Positions 57,192 to 64,000 of a stretch of DNA of 64,000 nucleotides are shown in pieces. This DNA comes from Arthrobacter sp. StoSoilB22 (lineage in GTDB: Bacteria; Actinomycetota; Actinomycetes; Actinomycetales; Micrococcaceae). Under the pieces are notes generated by a model. It worked only from the letters and a program-made list of their open reading frames with translations. It searched no databases and had not been told where the DNA came from. The position numbers were made by a program, and so were the translations under genes. The stretch's first letter is position 1. Every line of letters begins with the position of its first letter. The stretch spans positions 1,860,001-1,924,000 of the forward strand of contig NZ_AP024652.1 of the NCBI RefSeq assembly GCF_019977315.1. The letters run 5' to 3'.

Positions 57192-60100
57192 TGGTGACCG
57201 CCAAAATTCAACAGACAGTGCCTAAAATTCAACAGACACTTCACAGGATTGTCGCCTTCATCGCGGGCTGGTTCCCGCGAAACTCGCAAAAAGACCGGGA
57301 CCACGCGTTAGAAGAAGTAAGTACGAGGGATCCGGCAAAGCTTCGATCTCTGAGTCCCGCGTACGTCCCCGAGCAGCACTTCGAGTACGTCGAAATCTTG
57401 AAGAGGGAACTAATCAGGTCTGGTCTGGATGCGCCGCGAAATCTTGCTCTCACAGGTCACTACGGCAGTGGTAAAAGCAGCGTGCTCGGGGAGACGCAGC
57501 GTGTGCTTGTCGAGGACGATATCACGGTCATTAATCTATCGATTCCGAGTCTGGGCATCGGTGATGGTCGCATACCGACGGACGGTGACGAAGAGCGCGA
57601 GAAGACGAATCTGATTCAGAAAGAGATCGTCAAGCAGCTCCTATACAGGCGGAAACCGTCTGATATGCCAGCCTCGCGCTATAACCGACTCGACACGTTC
57701 CATGTGGGCCGAGCCATGCGCGGAGCAGTCGGAGTTGGCTTGGTCGCAACGGGAACCGCACTTCTAGCGCAAGTACCGAACAAAGTCAGGGATGCGTTGC
57801 CGCCTGAGGCCTGGACCTGGACGAACACATTGTGGAGCCACCTTGCAGGCACGATGCAGTGGCTGAGCTTGCTCATCGTATTCGCACTCACTGTGTGGGC
57901 TGCCGTATGGGTTCAGCGTATTCTGCAGCAACGTATCAGAGTCACGGAATTGTCTGCCGGTCCGACCAAAGTAACACTTACCGACTCGTCCTCATCCTAT
58001 TTCGATGAGTACCTCGACGAAATCGTCTATTTCTTCCAGACCTCCAAGACAGCGGTGGTGATATTCGAGGACCTCGATCGCTTTAAAGACCCGCACATAT
58101 TCGAGACTCTTCGTGAGCTTAACATGCTCTTAAACCATGCGGAACAGACAGGCGCGGCGCCGATCCGGTTCGTGTACGCGATTCGCGATAGCATCTTCGA
58201 ACAGCTCGACGCCGAAGCTGAGGAGGACGAAGCTCCCGGAAATGATGGCCGTGCTAGCTCGTCGGACGAAGGCGAGACGCGTCGATTGATGGCTACGAAC
58301 CGCACCAAGTTTTTTGATTTGGTCGTTCCAATGGTCCCTTTCATCTCGCATAGAACGTCGCGCGATCTGATTCGGCAAGAACTGGAAGCGATAGGTGAGC
58401 AACAAAGACCGGGCAAAGCGGTTACAAACATCGTGGGTGCCCACGTAACGGACATGCGGTTAATCAAGAACATCTGTAACGAGTATGAGGTTTTTCGGCG
58501 TCGAATCCTGACGGAGGGTGGACTGAAAGAGCTAACTGCCGATCGTCTATTTTCCTCTATCGTTTACAAGAACATATACCTCGCTGATTATGAGAAAATT
58601 CGGGATGGCACGAGTCGTCTCGATACTCTTTACAGTGCATACCGCGAGTGGGTTACGCAGCAAACGGCCGCGGCGCGGGCCGCAGAGCGGAGTGCGAGAG
58701 CTCGCTTGCGTCGGATCGATCCCATCGGGCCCCGCAGCCCTCAACTGGGGGCGAGACTTCAGAGCGTGCTGCTGGCACGAACTGTGCAGAGTGTCGACAC
58801 GAAGAGCTCTCAAGTCGTGGTCGGGCAAGTTACGTACGGCTGGAGTGACTTAGTGACCGTCGGTTTTTGGGGCGCGTATCTCGAAAACCGTGGGAATTTG
58901 GTGGTTCATTATCGAGCCGGCTATCAAGGGGAGACGCTGTCGTTCGACAAGGTGCGGACACTGATGGGAGAGGAGTTGTCGCCAAACGCATGGACTAGCG
59001 AGGCCGAGGAAGACGCCAACCGGGATATCTCCCAGGCTGTCGCCGACCACCGCTCTGCTCAGCATGCATCGATGACTTATGCGATGGGGCAGTCTCAAAG
59101 GATTTTCACTTATGGCGGAGCGGAGCGCTCTGTCGCTGATGTGGCAGAAGAACTGTTCGACCAAGCTGAATTGGTACTCGAACTGCTGCGAGAGGGCCTT
59201 ATTGACGAGAACTTTACGCTGTACGTCACTCAGTTCCCAGGCCAGGCGATTAGCGCGTCTGCAATGAACTTTATAATCAAGGCTGTGCAGCCCGACTCAA
59301 CGGACATGGAATACCATTTTGGTACTGGTGAAGAAATCAACACTGACGATATTAGGGCGGTGCTGGACGAGGAAGCTGATCGACTACTCGGAGGCCAGGC
59401 CATCTATAACATTGAGCTGTTCGACTACCTACTCGCGGAGGACGCCAATAAACTCGATGACCCGATCCGGCGGCTGGCTGCAACTGCCGAGGGCGACCGC
59501 TCCTTTCTGGACGCTTACATCACATCCGGGAACTCTCCGAGGGCACTAATTGAGCGCTTGAGTGGCGAGTGGCCAGAAATTTTCGACTTCCTTCTCGGGC
59601 TTGATGCAGAAATAGACATTCAGGTTTTGCTAGATGCCGCGCTAAGTGGCGTGCGCCCGAAGTTGACATACATAGTGAACGAGGATCAACGCAATTCGCT
59701 CGCCCAGGCACTTCCCGGCCTGCCTTCAATTACGAAGCCGCAGAGTGCAGAAAAAGCAGTGTCCATTGCGGAGACTCTTCTCCGCATGGGTATCCGTATT
59801 AGTGATCTCACCGTGGTCGCAGAACCGTTACGCACTGAACTTTCGAAGCGGAGCGTGTATCCCATTACACTAACGAACCTTGTGACCGTCATGGGAGACC
59901 GGGCCGAAATTTCGCTAGATAGAATCAAGGACGGTCGGGAGTCAGAGGTATACAAACACGTCGTGGCTCACCTGCGTGACTACGTAAGTGCCCTCGAACA
60001 AGCCGCGGACTTACACACCATTGCGGACCCTGATCGCTTTGTGGACATACTCTTGGACGTTGCAAAAGCGGATGTTGACATCCTCGAAGATGTGGCACGA

Positions 60101-61027
60101 GGCGCTAGCGCCGGTTGTATGCTCGGCGATCTCAGTCAGATCGACGCTCCCCTTTGGCCTGCCCTTGCCGCAGCGCAGCGGTTGCAGCTTACTGCGCGCA
60201 ACGTCGCTGCCTACATCGACGAACACGATGTGGACTCGGACCTGGCGAGTTGGCTTCGGGTCGCTGGGGCCATAAACGTCGGCGTGGATGACTCAACGCC
60301 GCTCGTAGCGCTGGCAGTCAATCTATTGAATGCAGAAGGGCTCCGTGACACCGTCAAAATCCAAATCGTAGACTCGCTGGGGCTCGATCCTGGCTCCGTG
60401 TCGGTTGCTAGCCTCAACGAGGATGCTCGCAGAATCTTGCCTATCTTGGTCGAGAATGGGTTGGTTCTCGATGACGCAGAGGCGTACCGGGCTCTCGGAT
60501 CTGGCAACTGGTCGACCAAGGCGGACTTGATTTCGGTCTCGACAGAGTTCCCAAAGTATATGACGCAGCTAACGCTGAGCATGAAGGACCTGTTCCGGTT
60601 GGCCTCCGGTGCAGTGCCCGATGAAGTGAAGGACGTCCTATTAAAGGAACTGGAAACCTTTGCGCCAATGCTTGGCCCCAAGGGGGCGACCGCCATTGCG
60701 GTATGGGCGTCAGCGAACGGCCGCGTACCAACTCCCGACGCGATCCGATTGATGGCAGAGAAGGGGGATGCAAGCTGTGCCCAACCGATCATCAAACTAC
60801 TCGGTGCTCAAGCTAGCACCATGGAACTGGATCTGATACAGAGCACGCTTGATGCGCTCGGTGTGCCTTACAGCCACTTGAGCAGACCGGGGCGGGAACG
60901 TCCCAAAATCGACGCCTTCGTTGGCATGGCAGCCGTTCTCGCCCGCCTGAAAAAGGCGAACATCGTAAGTAAGTTCGATGAGAATGAGAAAAAGGGTGTC
61001 TTTGAGGTCAGCAAGCGCTATTCATAG
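57191..61027 (+). CDS. YobI-type P-loop NTPase with transmembrane insertion, 1278 aa
   Basis: Very large P-loop NTPase. Residues 62-97 (HFEYVEILKRELIRSG, NLALTGHYGSGKSS) hold a Walker A at 89-96; the Walker B is VVIFEDLDRF at 289-298, as in KAP/YobI NTPases. Between them are one or two hydrophobic helices (about 177-195 and 223-242), so the NTPase sits on the membrane, as typical for YobI. FVYAIRDSIFE and PFISHRTSRDLIRQEL follow. The remaining ~800 residues are a helical, repeat-like region with no recognised domain, maybe a sensor. Uninterrupted and of sound composition. Its family appears in defence islands; the activity is unknown. Confidence 0.8.
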   Translation: MVTAKIQQTVPKIQQTLHRIVAFIAGWFPRNSQKDRDHALEEVSTRDPAKLRSLSPAYVPEQHFEYVEILKRELIRSGLDAPRNLALTGHYGSGKSSVLGETQRVLVEDDITVINLSIPSLGIGDGRIPTDGDEEREKTNLIQKEIVKQLLYRRKPSDMPASRYNRLDTFHVGRAMRGAVGVGLVATGTALLAQVPNKVRDALPPEAWTWTNTLWSHLAGTMQWLSLLIVFALTVWAAVWVQRILQQRIRVTELSAGPTKVTLTDSSSSYFDEYLDEIVYFFQTSKTAVVIFEDLDRFKDPHIFETLRELNMLLNHAEQTGAAPIRFVYAIRDSIFEQLDAEAEEDEAPGNDGRASSSDEGETRRLMATNRTKFFDLVVPMVPFISHRTSRDLIRQELEAIGEQQRPGKAVTNIVGAHVTDMRLIKNICNEYEVFRRRILTEGGLKELTADRLFSSIVYKNIYLADYEKIRDGTSRLDTLYSAYREWVTQQTAAARAAERSARARLRRIDPIGPRSPQLGARLQSVLLARTVQSVDTKSSQVVVGQVTYGWSDLVTVGFWGAYLENRGNLVVHYRAGYQGETLSFDKVRTLMGEELSPNAWTSEAEEDANRDISQAVADHRSAQHASMTYAMGQSQRIFTYGGAERSVADVAEELFDQAELVLELLREGLIDENFTLYVTQFPGQAISASAMNFIIKAVQPDSTDMEYHFGTGEEINTDDIRAVLDEEADRLLGGQAIYNIELFDYLLAEDANKLDDPIRRLAATAEGDRSFLDAYITSGNSPRALIERLSGEWPEIFDFLLGLDAEIDIQVLLDAALSGVRPKLTYIVNEDQRNSLAQALPGLPSITKPQSAEKAVSIAETLLRMGIRISDLTVVAEPLRTELSKRSVYPITLTNLVTVMGDRAEISLDRIKDGRESEVYKHVVAHLRDYVSALEQAADLHTIADPDRFVDILLDVAKADVDILEDVARGASAGCMLGDLSQIDAPLWPALAAAQRLQLTARNVAAYIDEHDVDSDLASWLRVAGAINVGVDDSTPLVALAVNLLNAEGLRDTVKIQIVDSLGLDPGSVSVASLNEDARRILPILVENGLVLDDAEAYRALGSGNWSTKADLISVSTEFPKYMTQLTLSMKDLFRLASGAVPDEVKDVLLKELETFAPMLGPKGATAIAVWASANGRVPTPDAIRLMAEKGDASCAQPIIKLLGAQASTMELDLIQSTLDALGVPYSHLSRPGRERPKIDAFVGMAAVLARLKKANIVSKFDENEKKGVFEVSKRYS

Positions 61028-61362
61028 TGGTTCGCATCCGTTCTGCGGGCCCACGGGATCGATCGTGGGCCGCAGTCAGCGTCCTATCTGGCTGGGCCGA
61101 TGCTGTGATCACAGCGGAGAAGGAATTGAAGCACGACTCCTCGGAAGGCTGGGTGCCGACGTCGCGAGTCGATATCGCAAAGTCGGTGCTGGGGCGGGTG
61201 ACTGCGGCAACGAAGGGGATCCTGGCTGCCTCGGATCCTCCGGGTTTCGGAGGAAAGTTCGCTGTCGCCAGTGCTGACCCGTCAGTTGTGGCCAGTCCAA
61301 CCTATGCCGGCTTCCCTGGACCGATCGCGTCATTGAACGGTCCTGAAATTGCTGGTCCCTGA
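61027..61362 (+). CDS. hypothetical protein, 111 aa
   Basis: A GTG overlaps the stop of the NTPase gene (TAGTG), suggesting coupling. The sequence (WADAVITAEKELKHDSSEGW, DIAKSVLGRVTAATKG) has no family that I know and ends with a Pro/Gly-rich stretch. It could be a small partner of the NTPase or unrelated. Its stop is 52 nt before ssb. Confidence 0.45.
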   Translation: MVRIRSAGPRDRSWAAVSVLSGWADAVITAEKELKHDSSEGWVPTSRVDIAKSVLGRVTAATKGILAASDPPGFGGKFAVASADPSVVASPTYAGFPGPIASLNGPEIAGP

Positions 61363-61414
61363 ACCCGCAGATGTCCGTCGGGAGAGGCCCGTCGACTAAG
61401 GAAGGTAACCCATC

Positions 61415-61921
61415 ATGAATACAAAGATCCCCATCACCATCGCGGGAAACCTGGTCGCAGATCCCGAACTGACCATCGGGGAATCCGGAACTCCGCACGC
61501 GAAACTCCGTGTCGCCGTGAACCAGCGGATTCCGAACCCGGATGGCACTTGGCGGGATGGCGAGCCGGTCTTTCACAACGTGTCAGCGTTCCGGATGCTC
61601 GGGGAGAACGCTTCTACTTCCCTGAAGAAGGGTGACCCTGTGACTGTGTCGGGAGAGCTTGAGTTCCGTTCCTACGACAAGGACGGGGAGCGCCGTGAAG
61701 CTCGGCGGATTATTGCTGACACGATCGGTCCCGACCTTCGCGTTGGCACGGCGACGTACCAGCGCTCTGCCCGCTCGGTGGTCGAGCCCGAGGCGACTGT
61801 CGAGGCGACCGGGCCACAAGCCACGACGGCGACTGGCTGGCCCGCCTACAACGTCACCACGAAGGGTCCAGTGGTGGCGTCCCCTTTAGGCGGAGCTCAG
61901 GTGAATGACATGACGGTATGA
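61415..61921 (+). CDS. ssb: single-stranded DNA-binding protein (element-borne)
   Basis: OB-fold SSB of 168 residues: IAGNLVADPELTIGESG, KLRVAVNQRI, then VSAFRMLGENASTSLKKGDP and VSGELEFRSYDKDG. The conserved acidic C-terminal DDDIPF tip is absent; the end reads VNDMTV, so it may not recruit the same host partners. SSBs of this type occur on conjugative plasmids and ICEs, where they coat transferred DNA. Own ribosome site AAGGTAACCC. Confidence 0.9.
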   Translation: MNTKIPITIAGNLVADPELTIGESGTPHAKLRVAVNQRIPNPDGTWRDGEPVFHNVSAFRMLGENASTSLKKGDPVTVSGELEFRSYDKDGERREARRIIADTIGPDLRVGTATYQRSARSVVEPEATVEATGPQATTATGWPAYNVTTKGPVVASPLGGAQVNDMTV

Positions 61922-61940
61922 CGTGTCTTCGCAGTTTCAG

Positions 61941-61977
61941 ACCCACGTCTCTCTTGGGAGGCGTGGGTTCTTCTTTG
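61941..61977 (+). terminator. ssb terminator
   Basis: Arms ACCCACGTCTC and GGAGGCGTGGGT-type complement (11 pairs with one G-T) followed by TCTTCTTT, 20 nt after the stop. Confidence 0.85.
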
Positions 61978-61994
61978 TGTGCGGGATCCGCATT

Positions 61995-62008
61995 CGAACA
62001 TATGTTCT
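61995..62008 (+). promoter_or_regulatory. LexA (SOS) box
   Basis: CGAACATATGTTCT matches the Gram-positive LexA consensus CGAACRNRYGTTYG with one terminal mismatch. It ends 12 nt before the ATG at 62021, so LexA bound here would block transcription, and DNA damage should induce the gene. Confidence 0.75.
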
Positions 62009-62020
62009 AATCTTGTTTGA

Positions 62021-62302
62021 ATGAGACCAAAGCAAGACTCCATAGCTTTCGCCCGCATGGTGGCCCAGATAGACGCCGACAATAGGCACCCCAAGCCTGA
62101 CGACGGCAAGATCATCGAGCTTGAGCCCGGTGGTCAGCCTCTGGTTCGCGTGGGGGAGATCTATGGTCGAGCGATCAAATACACGCGGACGTTTGGGCTG
62201 GTTGAGTGGGTGGATGACGGACGCGTTTATCACGTGGAGTGGTTCCCGGCTGGACAGGTCAAGCGGGTGGACCAGGAGTCCTGGCGGGGGCGGCCGCTGT
62301 AG
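62021..62302 (+). CDS. small SOS-regulated hypothetical protein, 93 aa
   Basis: Unknown family. The N-terminal half is helical (MRPKQDSIAFARMVAQIDAD), the second half beta-rich (RTFGLVEWVDDGRVYHVEWF), perhaps an SH3-like barrel. It begins 12 nt past the LexA box, with no ribosome site, so the mRNA may be leaderless. LexA-controlled small genes on mobile elements often tune induction or transfer, which is only a suggestion here. About 235 nt without a gene follow it. Confidence 0.65.
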   Translation: MRPKQDSIAFARMVAQIDADNRHPKPDDGKIIELEPGGQPLVRVGEIYGRAIKYTRTFGLVEWVDDGRVYHVEWFPAGQVKRVDQESWRGRPL

Positions 62303-62537
62303 GGTGATGCCGAATCGGGAATGCCCTCAAACGACCCTCGACACCGAAGACGCAAAGGCTAGAAGTGTTTGCGCGCCTAGCCCAGGCTCGTGGCGACTGC
62401 TGTCGATGCTGCTCAATCGCCACCATGGATGGGTGCAGGCGCCGGCTTTGCGATGATGACCGCTTTCGATAGATCCTGGACCCTAAAGCAGTAATCGAAA
62501 ACCATGTCCGTGGGGCGAGAAACTGATAAAGCCGCCC

Positions 62538-63122
62538 TTAGGGTCGCTTACGCAGCTCGTCTCGCACGTCATCCAAAAGGTCAAAGAAATCGCCGGGCCC
62601 CACTGTGCCGCTATAGAGCGCGGTTGTACCATGCATGGAACTGTCCAGCTCGATGCTTCGGAGATTTGCCGGGAACTTCGGCTCGTGACCTACGAAGTGC
62701 CATCTGTTGCCATGGGCCGCTGCATTTCGAAGGTGCCTGAGGAACTCAAGTATGGGTGACGAACTGTCCCTCAGCCCGAGCTGATCGAGGTCGTCTGCCA
62801 GCCTGGTGACGATAAACATTGCGGTGAAGGGTAGTACGTCTCCTCCCAGCCCCAAGCCTCTTCCATTGTCGTTACGTGCCCGCTTCAGCCAGTAATTGAT
62901 GTTCTCGGAACTGGCCGTTGAACCGTCAGCCCTCACGACCGTGAGTGGACTCGTTGATAGTTCAGGCGTGATCTCATCCATGACCCGCTCCATGAAGCCT
63001 GCTGGGTGCATTAGGGCGACCATTGCGAGCTGAACACCAACAAAGGACGTTTTGTAGTTCTCAGCATTGGTTGCTAGCTCGGCCGCCGATGAGGGACGCG
63101 TGCTTTGGGTCGAAGTCGTCAT
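62538..63122 (-). CDS. HEPN-like hypothetical protein, 194 aa
   Basis: No named family, but the helical second half carries ILEFLRHLRNAAAHGNRWHF: the R-x4-H motif (132-137) of HEPN ribonucleases, preceded by VTRLADDLDQLG as in pEK499-p136/Abi-type HEPN proteins. The N-terminal Ser/Thr-rich tail is likely disordered. No partner antitoxin (MNT-type) overlaps it. Together with 55048-55992 it is the second HEPN-type protein of the island. Confidence 0.7.
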   Translation of the reverse strand: MTTSTQSTRPSSAAELATNAENYKTSFVGVQLAMVALMHPAGFMERVMDEITPELSTSPLTVVRADGSTASSENINYWLKRARNDNGRGLGLGGDVLPFTAMFIVTRLADDLDQLGLRDSSSPILEFLRHLRNAAAHGNRWHFVGHEPKFPANLRSIELDSSMHGTTALYSGTVGPGDFFDLLDDVRDELRKRP

Positions 63123-63227
63123 CGCACAAGCGTAAGGTCGGTAATGCCGCTGTCTTTCCTGTGCAAGTGTTCGTTCACTAGAGGCGAAAGAACATTTGAG
63201 TATGAGGTAGATAGCAGTTGTGGTACC

Positions 63228-63749
63228 TCAGTGCGGCCGGTGTCCTCGGACAGGTGCCCACGCCAGGACATGGTCGCCGCTGATCCGGTAAGTCTCGGGC
63301 CACGGAGCTCCCGGCCGCACTTGGGTGGGATCTGGTCGAATCAGCAGGACAGAACCCGGCCAGATGGGCTCGGGAAGCGCTTCGATCCAGGCTGGCTGGA
63401 TGTAGTCGAAACGGTTCCACCTGATAGTGACCCAGGCGCCTGTCGGCTGAGGGGCGTCGACGGTTAGGATCGTGATTTCAGTCGTAGTGCCGCTGCCCCC
63501 TTTTAAACCCTCGAGACGCTTCCATTGAGCGTCGGTTTCCGATTGCCACCGCTGTAGGCCGTGAAGGCGCCGACTCCAGACGACAATGAGGAGGACACTT
63601 ATGGCAGCGACGGTCAGCAGCAGCCAATAGGTACCGGTAACCGTAGGGGCCAGGGCGGCCAGAATTGGGGCAATAGCCAGCGTCATTGCGCTCGCAATGA
63701 TAAGAGCGGGTGTTGCTACTCTCGGCTTGAGGGCTGGGTTCATCTGCAT
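63228..63749 (-). CDS. membrane protein, 173 aa, unknown function
   Basis: Two transmembrane helices near the N-terminus (PALIIASAMTLAIAPILAAL and YWLLLTVAAISVLLIVV), then a soluble domain of ~110 residues with a WVTIRWNRFDYIQPAW segment and a Pro/Trp-rich end. Small proteins of this design occur next to relaxase genes in actinobacterial conjugative elements. The ATG at 63749 lies 19 nt past the stop of the upstream relaxase-like gene. Confidence 0.6.
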   Translation of the reverse strand: MQMNPALKPRVATPALIIASAMTLAIAPILAALAPTVTGTYWLLLTVAAISVLLIVVWSRRLHGLQRWQSETDAQWKRLEGLKGGSGTTTEITILTVDAPQPTGAWVTIRWNRFDYIQPAWIEALPEPIWPGSVLLIRPDPTQVRPGAPWPETYRISGDHVLAWAPVRGHRPH

Positions 63750-63768
63750 ACTTGCTCCAACATCCAGT

Positions 63769-64000
63769 TTAAAGCTGCAACCCCGCGCTTGTCAGGCTTA
63801 TTGGGGAGTCGAACCCATACAAGTTGGCGACATCTGTTAGCCCTGGCTCTGATGTGGCAGCATGGGTGATTTCTTGCCGTAGGTGGCTCCACTGCGCTCG
63901 CTGTTCCCATTCCCAGTCCGCCGGAGTCGGACCGAGGGGCAGAGTTGTATTGACACACCATCGATCCCTATACAGTGCCACCTCTCGAGTCAACGCGGCC
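63769..64000 (-). CDS. C-terminal fragment resembling a MobF/TraA-type relaxase (gene continues past window)
   Basis: The frame is open to the right edge; the visible ~76 residues contain EVALYRDRWCVNTTLPLGP followed by QRAQWSHLRQEITHA, which fits my memory of the tail of actinobacterial TraA/TrwC-like conjugative relaxases (YRDRxxI...PLGP). The nicking and helicase domains would lie beyond the window. The assignment rests on this short stretch only. Confidence 0.5.
   Translation of the reverse strand, partial: AALTREVALYRDRWCVNTTLPLGPTPADWEWEQRAQWSHLRQEITHAATSEPGLTDVANLYGFDSPISLTSAGLQL

Larger units (their letters stand above)
47750..64000. mobile_element. integrated conjugative/mobilisable-type element, left part (continues past window)
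   Basis: The region from tRNA-Leu(CAA) to the right edge differs from the rest: integrase next to a tRNA, insertion sequences, visibly more A/T, hypothetical proteins, abortive-infection families, a plasmid-type SSB, and a relaxase-like fragment at 63769-64000. No second copy of the tRNA-Leu 3' end is present in the window, so the right boundary is outside. The integrase has lost its active Tyr, so self-excision looks impaired. Confidence 0.65.

Noticed and set aside
47750..64000. CRISPR array or Cas genes
   Set aside because: I looked for regularly spaced direct repeats and Cas motifs in the accessory region and saw none; the Cas4-like hint at 19184-20056 lacks the Fe-S cysteines.
47731..64000. 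Second attachment-site repeat of tRNA-Leu
   Set aside because: The tRNA-Leu 3' end (GGTTCGAGTCCCACCTCGGG) occurs only once in the window; the right end must lie beyond.

Overview
The window reads as a chromosome segment of a high-GC Gram-positive bacterium, most like Arthrobacter/Paenarthrobacter (Micrococcaceae, Actinomycetota). Supporting signs are the actinobacterial families (DUF3000, DUF6421, MT0933-type antitoxin, TIGR03085, TIGR02234, HGxxPAAW membrane protein, ANTAR regulator of the PdtaR type), frequent GTG/TTG starts, ATGA/GTGA gene overlaps, and the gene order hisE-G-F / hisI-trpE-C-B-A-lgt-gltBD-pyk-pdtaR. The assignment is by recognition only; no search was run.

Layout. 1-17.7 kb: core metabolism and housekeeping, mostly on the minus strand. 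It holds a fatty-acid beta-oxidation pair (fadB-like, cut by the window edge, and fadA), RNase D with DUF3000, a three-gene set (DUF6421, SDR, threonine aldolase), msrB, an alpha/beta hydrolase, YbaK, sufE with a sulfurtransferase, zapE, a BenE transporter, a small MT0933-type antitoxin and an APC permease. 17.8-18.9 kb: a tRNA cluster (three Gly-GCC, two Val-GAC and one Cys-GCA on minus; Val-CAC on plus) with an internal tandem duplication. 19-23.9 kb: a PD-(D/E)XK-like protein, then def-fmt-rsmB-rpe. 23.98-28.6 kb: an FMN riboswitch followed by ribM-ribD-ribE-ribB-ribA-ribH, closed by a strong hairpin. 28.7-38.9 kb: hisE, hisG, hisF, hisI, then trpE, two small membrane proteins, trpC, trpB, trpA and lgt. 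39.1-47.5 kb: gltBD, pyk and the ANTAR response regulator, with three strong hairpins or terminators nearby.

47.67-64 kb is accessory DNA. It begins at tRNA-Leu(CAA), with a tyrosine-recombinase gene 87 nt downstream, the usual arrangement of an element integrated at a tRNA 3' end. The integrase has lost its C-terminus, including the catalytic Tyr, at the end of an IS3-family element. That IS3 element is itself split by an IS110-family element and carries a frameshift in orfB. Beyond the IS nest the DNA is visibly richer in A/T and holds an AlbA_2/Schlafen-like protein, an unknown 352-residue protein, an AbiJ-NTD3 + Abi_C protein with an R-x6-H HEPN motif, an orphan NlpC/P60 domain, a 1278-residue membrane-linked YobI-type P-loop NTPase, a plasmid-type SSB, a small gene under a near-perfect LexA box, a second R-x4-H HEPN-like protein, a membrane protein, and at the right edge a fragment that resembles the C-terminal end of a MobF relaxase. 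I read this as part of an integrative conjugative or mobilisable element carrying a candidate defence cluster. It is the part of the window most likely to contain an undescribed system.
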